The notes under the pieces: model-generated
Databases searched by the model: none
What the model was told of the DNA's origin: nothing
What the model saw: the letters and a program-made list of their open reading frames with translations, nothing else
Shown here: one piece after another, positions 1 through 7,253 of the stretch
How positions within the stretch are numbered: the first letter of the stretch is position 1
Layout of the letters: each line of letters begins with the position of its first letter
Translations under genes and position numbers: made by a program
Assembly: GCF_024362405.1 (NCBI RefSeq)
Contig: NZ_CP101454.1
Location: 2,914,001 to 2,978,000 of the forward strand
Length of the DNA: 64,000 nt
Direction: 5' to 3'
DNA from: Halorarius litoreus
Lineage (GTDB): Archaea; Halobacteriota; Halobacteria; Halobacteriales; Haloarculaceae

Positions 1-266
1 TGCCCGACGATGCGGTCGATGGCGTCGAGGCCTGCGGTGCGGCCGGGCTCGTTCTGTTCGACGGGAGCGAGGAACGACTGGGGATACCACTCGTTCATCG
101 TCGCCTGCGGCGCGAGATAGGCCACATCGTCGCGCGAAAACTCCTGGTGCATCGCGAGGATGGAGTGGGCCGTCGCCCCGCGGCCGTGGACCAGCACGAC
201 CGCCGCGTTCGCCTCGTCGAGCGACGCGCCCGCGGTTCGTGGTTCGGCAGTGTGGAGGTCGCTCAC
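1..266 (-). CDS. alpha/beta hydrolase, phospholipase/carboxylesterase family (C-terminal part outside window)
   Basis: Only the first 88 codons are present; the gene runs off the left edge. Translation from the GTG at 264-266 gives VSDLHTAEPRTAG and then VVLVHGRGATAHS, the strand-plus-oxyanion segment of the phospholipase/carboxylesterase branch of alpha/beta hydrolases, followed by a YLAPQA segment. The nucleophile Ser and the Asp/His of the triad would lie outside. The GTG overlaps the TGA of the upstream dioxygenase by four bases (GTGA), so the two are translated as one operon. Pairing of such a hydrolase with a ring-cleaving dioxygenase is known from the Bacillus MhqD/MhqO quinone-detoxification genes; substrate here is inferred, not shown. 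Confidence 0.85.
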   Translation of the reverse strand, partial: MSDLHTAEPRTAGASLDEANAAVVLVHGRGATAHSILAMHQEFSRDDVAYLAPQATMNEWYPQSFLAPVEQNEPGRTAGLDAIDRIVG

Positions 267-1207
267 TGTGCGGCCCCCGTGTCGAGTTCCAGCGGTGGGA
301 GTTCCGCCTCGATCCGGTCGCGGTCCTCGGCCAGCCACGGTGGGAGTTTGAGTTCCTCGCCGAGCGCCTCGGCCGGTTCGTCGCGGTCGAATCCCGGTAC
401 TTCGGTGGCGAACTCGAACAGGATGCCGTTGCGCTCGCGGAAGTAGATGGAGCGGAAATACTGCCGGTCCTTCTGCTCGGTCACGTCGAACCCCTGGTCG
501 CGGAGCGCCTCCTGCCACGCGAACTCCGCGTCGTCGTCCGCGACGCGGAACGCGACGTGGTGGACGGTCCCGACGCCCGGTCGCCCTCCGACGTCGGTCT
601 CGACGAGGTCCACGACCACGGCCGTCTCACCGCTGGCTTCGTAGCGGGTGCGGTCGCTCTCTTCGGCCACGCGCTCGTACCCCATGGTCTCCAGCAGCGT
701 AGCGGTGGGCTCGGCCTCGTGGACCGCGAGGGTGACGCCGTAGAACCCACGGATTGCGTACGCCTCTGGAACGACCTCGCCCCAGGGCTCGACCGTGGTC
801 TCCTGGGTCGAGGCGACGAGTTCGTACTCGAGGCCGTCGGGGTCGCGGAACGCCAGCACGCGCTCGTCGAGTCTGTCCTCGGGCGCGTCGTACTCGACGC
901 CGTGGTCGTCGAACCGCTCGACCCAGTAGTCGAGGCTCCCCTCGGGGACGTGGAACTGCGTCGTCTGGACCTGCCCCGCGCCGACACGGCCCGGGCGGCC
1001 GTCCTCGAACGGGAAGAACGTGAGCGCCGTCCCCGGTTCCCCGACCTCGTTCCCGTAGTAGAGGTGGTACGTCGTCACGTCGTCGAAGTTGACCGTGCGC
1101 TTGACGAGCCTGAGGCCGAGAACCTCGGTGAAAAAGCGGTAGTTCCGGGCCGGGTCCCCCGCCACGCTGGTGACGTGGTGGAGCCCCTCGATTGGTGCTG
1201 TCGCCAT
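263..1207 (-). CDS. ring-cleaving dioxygenase, VOC superfamily (MhqO-like)
   Basis: A 314-residue protein with the tandem vicinal-oxygen-chelate architecture of MhqO-type dioxygenases. The first module starts GLHHVTS (His10/11) and the second has GVGTVHHVAF (His216/217) and GILFEFAT (Glu265), which are the expected positions of the metal-binding His/His/Glu set. The family is thought to open hydroquinone or catechol-type rings. The start ATG at 1205-1207 lies about 27 bases from the centre of a TATA-like element at 1230-1239, so the message is probably leaderless. It is the first gene of an operon with the downstream hydrolase and is divergent from an HxlR regulator that is the obvious candidate to control it. 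Confidence 0.88.
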   Translation of the reverse strand: MATAPIEGLHHVTSVAGDPARNYRFFTEVLGLRLVKRTVNFDDVTTYHLYYGNEVGEPGTALTFFPFEDGRPGRVGAGQVQTTQFHVPEGSLDYWVERFDDHGVEYDAPEDRLDERVLAFRDPDGLEYELVASTQETTVEPWGEVVPEAYAIRGFYGVTLAVHEAEPTATLLETMGYERVAEESDRTRYEASGETAVVVDLVETDVGGRPGVGTVHHVAFRVADDDAEFAWQEALRDQGFDVTEQKDRQYFRSIYFRERNGILFEFATEVPGFDRDEPAEALGEELKLPPWLAEDRDRIEAELPPLELDTGAAQ

Positions 1208-1268
1208 GTTACCTGGTTAAGGGACGAAACTTCATAAGGACTCGCGGACAACGATGTCAGCAGGTAAC
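1208..1268. promoter_or_regulatory. shared divergent promoter with symmetric inverted-repeat operator
   Basis: An exact 8-base inverted repeat, GTTACCTG at 1208-1215 and CAGGTAAC at 1261-1268, flanks one TATA-like element (CTTCATAAGG, 1230-1239). Each arm falls about 27 bases from the TATA centre, at the expected transcription start of the dioxygenase operon on one side and of the HxlR gene on the other. A regulator bound at both arms could silence both directions. Assignment to the HxlR protein is inferred from position. Confidence 0.6.
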
Positions 1269-1272
1269 AGCA

Positions 1273-1641
1273 ATGTCATCCGACGAGCGCTACAGCGAAG
1301 AGGCCTGTGTCGTCATCGACTCGCTCGAACAGATCGGGTCGCAGTGGCGGCTCATCGTCCTGCACGACCTGCAGGAGGGCGAGAAGCGGTTCAACGAGTT
1401 GAAGCGGTCCACGGATGCGTCCTCGCGGACGCTCTCGCGGGTGCTCGACGACCTGAAGGAGATGGGGTTCGTCAATCGTCGTCTCGAAGAGGACGCCCCC
1501 GTCGCCACCTACTACTCGCTGACCTCGAAGGGGGAGTCGCTCGGCCCCGTCTTCGAGGCCATCGAGAACTGGGCGGAGGACTGGCTCGACCCCGACGAGG
1601 AGAGCCTCATCGCCGCCGACGGCGGCTCAGAGGCCGAGTAA
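1273..1641 (+). CDS. HxlR-family winged-helix transcriptional regulator
   Basis: A 122-residue HxlR-type winged helix: EACVVIDSLEQIGSQW at the N-terminus, then FNELKRSTDASSRTLSRVL as recognition region and YYSLTSKGESL as the wing and following helix. Cys12 sits where HxlR proteins of the YodB type carry the redox-sensing cysteine, which fits control of quinone-detoxification genes. The ATG at 1273 is chosen over an upstream in-frame start because the upstream one would overlap the promoter and the family begins close to this point. The C-terminal tail is acidic. Confidence 0.88.
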   Translation: MSSDERYSEEACVVIDSLEQIGSQWRLIVLHDLQEGEKRFNELKRSTDASSRTLSRVLDDLKEMGFVNRRLEEDAPVATYYSLTSKGESLGPVFEAIENWAEDWLDPDEESLIAADGGSEAE

Positions 1642-1696
1642 CTCGCGCATCGGTGCGGCCCGAAAGCCCTTGTCGGGGGACGCCGAGTTCGCGCGT

Positions 1697-1915
1697 ATGC
1701 ATCCGTCCCCGCATCCCAGCCACGGCTTCTTCCGCGTGACCGTGGCGTTCGGCTGCTACGTCCTCCTCGTCGTCGGATTCGCCCTCGTCCTCCAGCGACT
1801 CGGCCTGTCACAGGGGCTCCTGATGGCTGCCACGCTCGTCGCCGCGGTCGCGGTGCTCGCCGTGGTGCTCCCGCTGTTCCGCCGACTCACGCCGCAGCGG
1901 GCGGGCGATTCCTGA
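1697..1915 (+). CDS. small membrane protein of unknown function
   Basis: A 72-residue protein with two predicted membrane helices, about residues 10-34 (VTVAFGCYVLLVVGFALVL) and 40-62 (LLMAATLVAAVAVLAVVL), and a short basic C-terminal end. The ATG at 1697 is preferred over an in-frame ATG at 1670 that would add a polar stretch. I do not recognise a family. It stands alone between the HxlR gene and a metalloprotease gene. Confidence 0.6.
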   Translation: MHPSPHPSHGFFRVTVAFGCYVLLVVGFALVLQRLGLSQGLLMAATLVAAVAVLAVVLPLFRRLTPQRAGDS

Positions 1916-1974
1916 GCGACGCTCCGGAGAGTAACGGTCGGAAGGCCTATACGCCGAACGCCGAAACGTCTGCT

Positions 1975-2925
1975 GTGAGTCTCTATCGCGTGGTGCGGGC
2001 CGTCGCGGAGAGTTCGGGCGACGGGCCCATCGACTGGACGGCCGCTGCGGAGGCCGCGAAGGCGGGGACCGACCCTGGCAGTGTGAACCTCACCGAGGCG
2101 CAGCGGGCGGGCTACGCGGGTGACGTTCGCGACGCACGGAGCCGCATCCGCGAAGTCGCTGCTGTCGACTTCGACCTACCCGACACCGTCGAGGTCCAGC
2201 ACCGCCACCACTGGATCGACGCCAACGTCGCCACCTTCCGGCGCGTGATGTCCCCCCTGGAGAACGAGACCGGCCTCGTCCCCGGGCTCGCCCGGACCGT
2301 CAACACCGGAACCATGGGGCTGATGCTCGGATTCCTCGCGAACAACGTCCTCGGGCAGTACGACCCCCTGTTGCTCGCGGAGGGTGACGACCACGCGCTC
2401 TACTTCGTCCACCCCAACATCCAGCGGGTCACGGGCCTCCTCGACGTCGACGAGGAGCGGTTCCGCCGCTGGATCGCGTTCCACGAGGTCGCCCACGCCG
2501 CGGAGTTCGGGAGCGCACCGTGGCTCTCGACGTACCTCGAAGACCAGATGCAGGCAGGTATCGGCGCGCTCACCGAGGGGCGCTTCGACCGCGACGCCCT
2601 CCACGAGCTGAACGTCGCGATGACTGCCGTCGAGGGCTACGCCGAACTCGTCATGGACCGCGCGTTCGACGAGGAATACGACGATCTCCGGCGCAAACTC
2701 GACGAGCGCCGACAGGGACAGGGTCCCATCGCCAAGCTCGTCCGCCGCCTGCTCGGCCTCGGAATGAAGCGTCGACAGTACGAGCGCGGCAAGGAGTTCT
2801 TCGACCGCGTGGCCGACGAACGCGGCGTCCACGGCGCGAGCGTCGTCTGGGAGAAAGCGGAGTACCTCCCGTCCGACGAGGAACTCACGCACCCCGAGAA
2901 GTGGTTGGCGCGCGTCCCGGCGTAA
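1975..2925 (+). CDS. zinc-dependent metalloprotease-like protein (DUF2342 / F420-biosynthesis-associated family)
   Basis: A 316-residue zincin-like protein. FHEVAHAAEF gives an HExxH motif with His170 and His174, and the flanking text (NNVLGQYDP, LEDQMQAGIGA, AVEGYAELVMD) matches a family often annotated as coenzyme F420 biosynthesis-associated or zincin_2. The GTG start at 1975 is supported by a TATA-like CCTATACG about 27 bases upstream, implying a leaderless message. Catalytic activity has not been proven for this family, so protease is a structural label. No F420 gene is adjacent. Confidence 0.8.
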   Translation: MSLYRVVRAVAESSGDGPIDWTAAAEAAKAGTDPGSVNLTEAQRAGYAGDVRDARSRIREVAAVDFDLPDTVEVQHRHHWIDANVATFRRVMSPLENETGLVPGLARTVNTGTMGLMLGFLANNVLGQYDPLLLAEGDDHALYFVHPNIQRVTGLLDVDEERFRRWIAFHEVAHAAEFGSAPWLSTYLEDQMQAGIGALTEGRFDRDALHELNVAMTAVEGYAELVMDRAFDEEYDDLRRKLDERRQGQGPIAKLVRRLLGLGMKRRQYERGKEFFDRVADERGVHGASVVWEKAEYLPSDEELTHPEKWLARVPA

Positions 2926-2946
2926 GTCGCCGGCGACGCAACTACG

Positions 2947-4194
2947 CTATTCGTACAGCGGGAACGCGTCCGTCAGCTCGTCGATTTCTGCGGCGGCCTC
3001 GGCTTTCACGTCCGCGTCGTCAGGCGCGTCGACGACGCGGGCGATGAGGTCACCGACCTGTTCCATCTCCTCGGTGCCCATTCCGCGCGTGGTCAGCGCG
3101 GGCGTGCCGGCACGGATGCCCGAGGGGTTGAACGGCGACCGCGTCTCGCCGGGCACGGTGTTCGCGTTGAGCACCAGTCCGACCTCCTCGAGCGCCTCCT
3201 CCGCGTCGCCACCGGTGGTGTCCGGGTGCGAGGGGCGGAGGTCCACGAGCACGAGGTGGGTGTCGGTCCCTCCCGAAACGAGTTCGAAGCCGTGGCCTTC
3301 GAGTGTCTCACCGAGCACCTTCGCGTTCTCGACGACCTGTGCGGCGTAGTCGTCGAACTCCGGTTCGAGCGCCTCCTTGAAACCGACGGCCTTGCCGGCG
3401 ATGTTGTGCATGAGGGGACCGCCCTGCCCGCCGGGGAAGACGGCCTTGTCGATGTCGTCGGCGTACTCCTCGCTCGTCATGATGATGCCGCCACGGCCCG
3501 CACGGATGGTCTTGTGCGTGGAGCCGGTGACGAAGTCGGCGACGCCGACCGGCGACTCGTGGACGCCGCCGGCGACGAGGCCGGTGATGTGTGCGATGTC
3601 GGCGAGGTGGAGCGCGCCGACCGCGTCGGCGGTCTCCTGCACGCGCTCGAAGTCGACCTCTCTCGGGTAGGCGGAGTAGCCCGAGACGATGATGTCCGGC
3701 TCGAACTCCTCGGCCTGCGCGTGGAGCCCCTCGTAGTCGATGTAGCCCGTCTCCTCGTCCACGACGTACTGCTCGACCTCGTAGAGCTGGCCCGTGAAGT
3801 TTGCGGGGTGGCCGTGGCTGAGGTGCCCGCCGTGGTTGAGGTCGAGCGAGAGGATCTTGTCGCCAGCGTCGAGCATCGCGAGGTAGACGCCCATGTTCGC
3901 CTGCGTCCCGGAGTGGGGCTGGACGTTGACGTGCTCGGCACCCCACAGCTCCTTCGCGCGGTCGATGGCGAGCTGCTCCACCTCGTCGGCGTACTCACAG
4001 CCGGCGTAGTAGCGCTTGCCGGGGTAGCCCTCGGCGTACTTGTTCGTGAGCGCCGACCCCTGTGCCTCCAGCACCGCGGGGGAGACGTGGTTCTCGGAGG
4101 CGATCATCGCCAGCGTGTCGCGCTGGCGCTGGAGTTCACCGTCGAGGGCGTCGGCGACCGCCGGGTCGGTCTCGCGAACCGTCTCGTAGTTCAT
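2947..4194 (-). CDS. glyA: serine hydroxymethyltransferase
   Basis: A 415-residue full-length SHMT, the pyridoxal-phosphate enzyme that interconverts serine and glycine with transfer of a one-carbon unit to the folate-type carrier. Recognisable blocks are ASENHVSPAVLEAQGS near the N-terminus, YAEGYPGKRYYAGC, VNVQPHSGTQANMGVY, and GSTHKTIRAGRGG containing the Lys that binds PLP. The last differs slightly from the common THKTLRGPRGG. It is convergent with the metalloprotease gene and divergent from the CHAT-like gene. Confidence 0.97.
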   Translation of the reverse strand: MNYETVRETDPAVADALDGELQRQRDTLAMIASENHVSPAVLEAQGSALTNKYAEGYPGKRYYAGCEYADEVEQLAIDRAKELWGAEHVNVQPHSGTQANMGVYLAMLDAGDKILSLDLNHGGHLSHGHPANFTGQLYEVEQYVVDEETGYIDYEGLHAQAEEFEPDIIVSGYSAYPREVDFERVQETADAVGALHLADIAHITGLVAGGVHESPVGVADFVTGSTHKTIRAGRGGIIMTSEEYADDIDKAVFPGGQGGPLMHNIAGKAVGFKEALEPEFDDYAAQVVENAKVLGETLEGHGFELVSGGTDTHLVLVDLRPSHPDTTGGDAEEALEEVGLVLNANTVPGETRSPFNPSGIRAGTPALTTRGMGTEEMEQVGDLIARVVDAPDDADVKAEAAAEIDELTDAFPLYE

Positions 4195-4304
4195 ACACGA
4201 GAGTGCGGCTCGTCGGCCAAGAATCTACCCGTCTGCGGCAAGCCAGTCGGCCCTCCGTACCGGCCCGTAGGTCTTTAACCGAGGAGGCGAATACTCCGCC
4301 GTCA

Positions 4305-6275
4305 ATGGTTGAATGGGGGCGAACGGGCGAAACCATCACCGCGACTGGTCGTGCCGGCGAGGTGCACCTCACGACGGTCGACTGGACCCCGACGCCCCCT
4401 GCCCGACAGCTCCCGTACCCTGTTGACGCGGCGCTCGCCGGGCGGGTCGCCGCCCTCGACCTCCCGTCCGGCGCCGCGACACTCGACGACGGCTCCGGCC
4501 CCCGAGCTGTCACGAACGGCGACGTGAACGTGGCGGAGGCGCTCGTCGCCGTCGACGCGGCAGTCGAGACGTTCGTTCGATTTGGCGGCGCTGCGACGCT
4601 CGACACCAGTGGCGACGGCCTCACGCTCCGATTCGACAGCGAAACGCCGGTCTCGCTCGGGTTCCGCGACGACCGCGACGACCCCGATTCGATCACGGTT
4701 CCGCCGACGCCGGCCGGACTCGCGGCGGCCGTCACCACGGCGGGCGGCGACCTCGCCCCCCTCGGTCCAGAGCGGTCACGCCCCGTACGTCGGCCGCATC
4801 CACCGCTCGTCAGCTTCGACGAGGGGGCAGCGTCTCCCGAAACCGAGCGGTCGCTTGTGCTCCGCGTCCCCGACGACCTGGAGCACGTCCTCGTGGCCGC
4901 GCCGTTCGCCTACTACCTCGGGGCCGAACTGGTGACGGAGTCGCGGACGGCGCCCCTGCTCGAAGCCGCGGGCATCGGCTTCGAGCGACCGTACGGGACG
5001 CTTCCGACGTTCGCGTCGGAGGTCGCTGCCGACGTCCGTCGCGCCTTCTACTTCGACTGTCTCGCCCGCGAATCGCCCGCGGGCCACGACGTCGACCGGT
5101 CTCCCCTCTCGTCGCTCGGGCTCGACGCCGCGAGCGTCCGCGAGGTGTCGCCGGCCGTCCGATACGCGACGTATCTCGACGCACCGGTCGACGCCATCGA
5201 CCTGCCCGCGTGGCACCTCTCGACGTACGTCGACCCGACGTACGAGCACGCGCGGTCGGTCCCCTACCTGCTGGACCGGCTCTCACTGGTGTATCCGGCC
5301 GAGGCGTCGGAACTCGAACCCCGCGACCTGCTCGAACGTTCGCTCGACGACTTCTTCCGCGGCGAGGTGGTTTCCGTCTCGCCAGTCGACCCGGACCTCG
5401 GGGTCGGCACGTCGCACGCGTGGCTCGCCGCTGGTGAGCCCGTCGAGGCATTCAAGACGACGACGCGCGCCCACGAGAACCGGCTGGCGACGCGCCCTGA
5501 GGGGGACGTAACCGTCGCCGTCGTAGTGAACGACCCGGAGATGGCGCCCGAACTGACCGTCGCCGACACCTACCGGGACGCGCCGTTGCCGCTGTCGGTG
5601 CACGTCCACGAGTCCCTGCGCACGGACGACCTCGCCGCGGTGCTCGAACGGGACGTGGACTTCCTCCACTACGTCGGCCACTGTGAGGTCGACGGGCTCA
5701 GATGTCCGGACGGCCACCTCTCGGCCAGCTCACTCGCCCGCTCGGGGGCGACCACGTTCTTCCTGAACGCCTGCGGCTCCTACCACGAGGGGGAGACGCT
5801 CGTCGAGAAGGGGAGCGTCGCGGGCGGCGTCACGCTCGACAAGGTGCTCAACGAGCAGGCGACTCGCGTGGGGACTGCGTTCGGTCGGCTGCTCGTCCAC
5901 GGGTTCGGCATCGACCGCGCGCTCTCGCTCGCCCGCCGACGCATCATGATGGGCCAGGACTACGCCGTCGTCGGTGACGGGACGTTCGCGCTGACGCCGA
6001 CGTGTGGCGACCCCGCCGTCGTCGAGGTCGACCGGCTCGACTGCGACAGGTTCGGCGTCGAGTACGCGGTCGCCTCCACGCGCGCTGCCGGCGCCACCTA
6101 CCGTGACCCGCTCACGGATCGCCAGCGACTCTACGGGACGAGCGAACGGGCGGTCGTCGACCGGTCGACACTCACCGCGCTGCTCGAACGGGTCCACGCG
6201 CCCGTCGTCTTCGACGGTGACCTCCGATGGTCGGAACGCCTCAGGGACGAAATCGGGTCCGAAACGGCCCATTGA
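4305..6275 (+). CDS. CHAT-like (caspase-fold) protease-domain protein
   Basis: A 656-residue protein with no familiar N-terminal domain. The C-terminal third resembles the CHAT branch of caspase-like peptidases: a strand ending LHYVGHC (His459), then TTFFLNACGSYHEG (Cys490), then a glycine-rich stretch (GSVAGGVT), in the order and spacing expected for the His-Cys dyad. The first ~450 residues look like globular alpha/beta sequence with several acidic loops. The start ATG at 4305 follows a TATA-like GTCTTTAACC about 30 bases upstream; a longer reading frame upstream overlaps the promoter and was not used. It is followed codirectionally by a TbsP-type regulator and a YcaO protein. The CHAT assignment is by motif only. 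Confidence 0.65.
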   Translation: MVEWGRTGETITATGRAGEVHLTTVDWTPTPPARQLPYPVDAALAGRVAALDLPSGAATLDDGSGPRAVTNGDVNVAEALVAVDAAVETFVRFGGAATLDTSGDGLTLRFDSETPVSLGFRDDRDDPDSITVPPTPAGLAAAVTTAGGDLAPLGPERSRPVRRPHPPLVSFDEGAASPETERSLVLRVPDDLEHVLVAAPFAYYLGAELVTESRTAPLLEAAGIGFERPYGTLPTFASEVAADVRRAFYFDCLARESPAGHDVDRSPLSSLGLDAASVREVSPAVRYATYLDAPVDAIDLPAWHLSTYVDPTYEHARSVPYLLDRLSLVYPAEASELEPRDLLERSLDDFFRGEVVSVSPVDPDLGVGTSHAWLAAGEPVEAFKTTTRAHENRLATRPEGDVTVAVVVNDPEMAPELTVADTYRDAPLPLSVHVHESLRTDDLAAVLERDVDFLHYVGHCEVDGLRCPDGHLSASSLARSGATTFFLNACGSYHEGETLVEKGSVAGGVTLDKVLNEQATRVGTAFGRLLVHGFGIDRALSLARRRIMMGQDYAVVGDGTFALTPTCGDPAVVEVDRLDCDRFGVEYAVASTRAAGATYRDPLTDRQRLYGTSERAVVDRSTLTALLERVHAPVVFDGDLRWSERLRDEIGSETAH

Positions 6276-6300
6276 TGGACAACTCACGGAGTGAGGGGCA

Positions 6301-6369
6301 GGTCGAATTTATATAGTTAGGCGACCTTTTCACGGAATAAGGCCACTAATATTAACTCCGGATTGGCCA
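6301..6369 (+). promoter_or_regulatory. promoter region of the TbsP-type regulator with two TATA-like elements inside inverted repeats
   Basis: Two A/T-rich cores lie here: TTTATATAG near 6309-6316, bracketed by GGTCG (6301-6305) and CGACC (6322-6326), and CTAATATTAA near 6346-6354, bracketed by GGCCA (6341-6345) and TGGCC (6364-6368). The second is about 28 bases before the start codon at 6380 and fits a leaderless message. Such bracketing is suggestive of operator sites, possibly for autoregulation. Confidence 0.5.
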
Positions 6370-6379
6370 CATTACAGCT

Positions 6380-7198
6380 ATGACCATGGAAGGAAACTTA
6401 CTGGAACGAACGGTCGCCGATGTCCTCGACGAAGCACTCGCCGCGGCCGACGAGGAGCTGTTCGTCGTGAACCCCTCGACTGACACGCTCACCGAACTGC
6501 TCGACGTACTCGACGCCGACGACGGCCCGACCGTGACGGTGCTCGCGAAACCCGCCGTCCTGAAGGACGTGACGGAGGACTTCAAGCTCGCCAGCACGGC
6601 CGCGGACCTCCGTGACGCCGGCCGACTCTCGGTCCTCGAGTACGAATCGAACGACAACACGCTGCTCGTCACGCCCGACTCCGTCGTCGCCGTCGTCGCT
6701 GCCGGCGACCACGTCGCGGGGCTCGTCACCGACGACGCCACGTTCATCGAGGGCGCGTACGCGCAGTACCGCGACGTCGCCGACGAGGCCGAGCCGTTCG
6801 GCCTCCGCACCCCTGGCATCAACCGGGTCCGCGACTCGCTGCGCAGCAGTCTCGGCGACCGGACCGCCGAGGACTTCGACGGCGTCCTCGCGTCGCTCGA
6901 AACCGCCCGCGGTGACGGCGACGGCCTCGACGAGGTCACCATCTCGCTGCTCGTCGCGGCGAAGAACGAGGAGCTCCTCTACGACATCTCGAAGTGGGGC
7001 GAGGACGTGGGTATCGCCTCGAAGGCGACGTTCTCGCGCACCAAGACCCGCCTCGAGGACAAGGGCCTCATCGACACCGAGAAGGTCCCCATCGACGTGG
7101 GCCGCCCGCGGCTCCGCCTCAAACTCGGCGACGACCGTCTCAAGGGCGCGAGCAACGACGAACTCGCCTCCGTGGCGCAGTCCGTCCTCGCGAAGTAA
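6380..7198 (+). CDS. tbsP: TbsP-type transcriptional regulator (DUF5821 family)
   Basis: A 272-residue haloarchaeal regulator. The N-terminal ~165 residues form an alpha/beta domain (LFVVNPSTDTLTELLDVL, VTVLAKPAVLKDV, LLVTPDSVVAVVAAG) like TrmB-associated or phospholipase-D-like sensor folds. The C-terminal ~80 residues are a winged helix (ISLLVAAKNEELLYDISKWG, then ASKATFSRTKTRLEDKGLID). This matches the haloarchaeal DUF5821 family, to which Haloferax TbsP, a regulator acting with TrmB on a gluconeogenic gene, belongs. Family assignment is from memory of the pattern; whether this copy regulates sugar metabolism or its CHAT and YcaO neighbours is open. An alternative start lies two codons downstream. 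Confidence 0.7.
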   Translation: MTMEGNLLERTVADVLDEALAAADEELFVVNPSTDTLTELLDVLDADDGPTVTVLAKPAVLKDVTEDFKLASTAADLRDAGRLSVLEYESNDNTLLVTPDSVVAVVAAGDHVAGLVTDDATFIEGAYAQYRDVADEAEPFGLRTPGINRVRDSLRSSLGDRTAEDFDGVLASLETARGDGDGLDEVTISLLVAAKNEELLYDISKWGEDVGIASKATFSRTKTRLEDKGLIDTEKVPIDVGRPRLRLKLGDDRLKGASNDELASVAQSVLAK

Positions 7199-7253
7199 CA
7201 CTCTCGATTTCCTCTCTGGGGGGTTTTTCTCTCGTCCGCCACACCGATGAGCC

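Noticed and set aside
481..987. Long alternative reading frames over the dioxygenase, and similar ones over most genes
   Set aside because: They are rich in Arg, Ser, Pro and Thr, typical of off-frame translation of high-G+C coding DNA, and show no family motifs.
4062..4304. N-terminal extension of the CHAT-like gene
   Set aside because: It overlaps glyA and the promoter, is Arg/Ser-rich, and a TATA element fits the later ATG at 4305.
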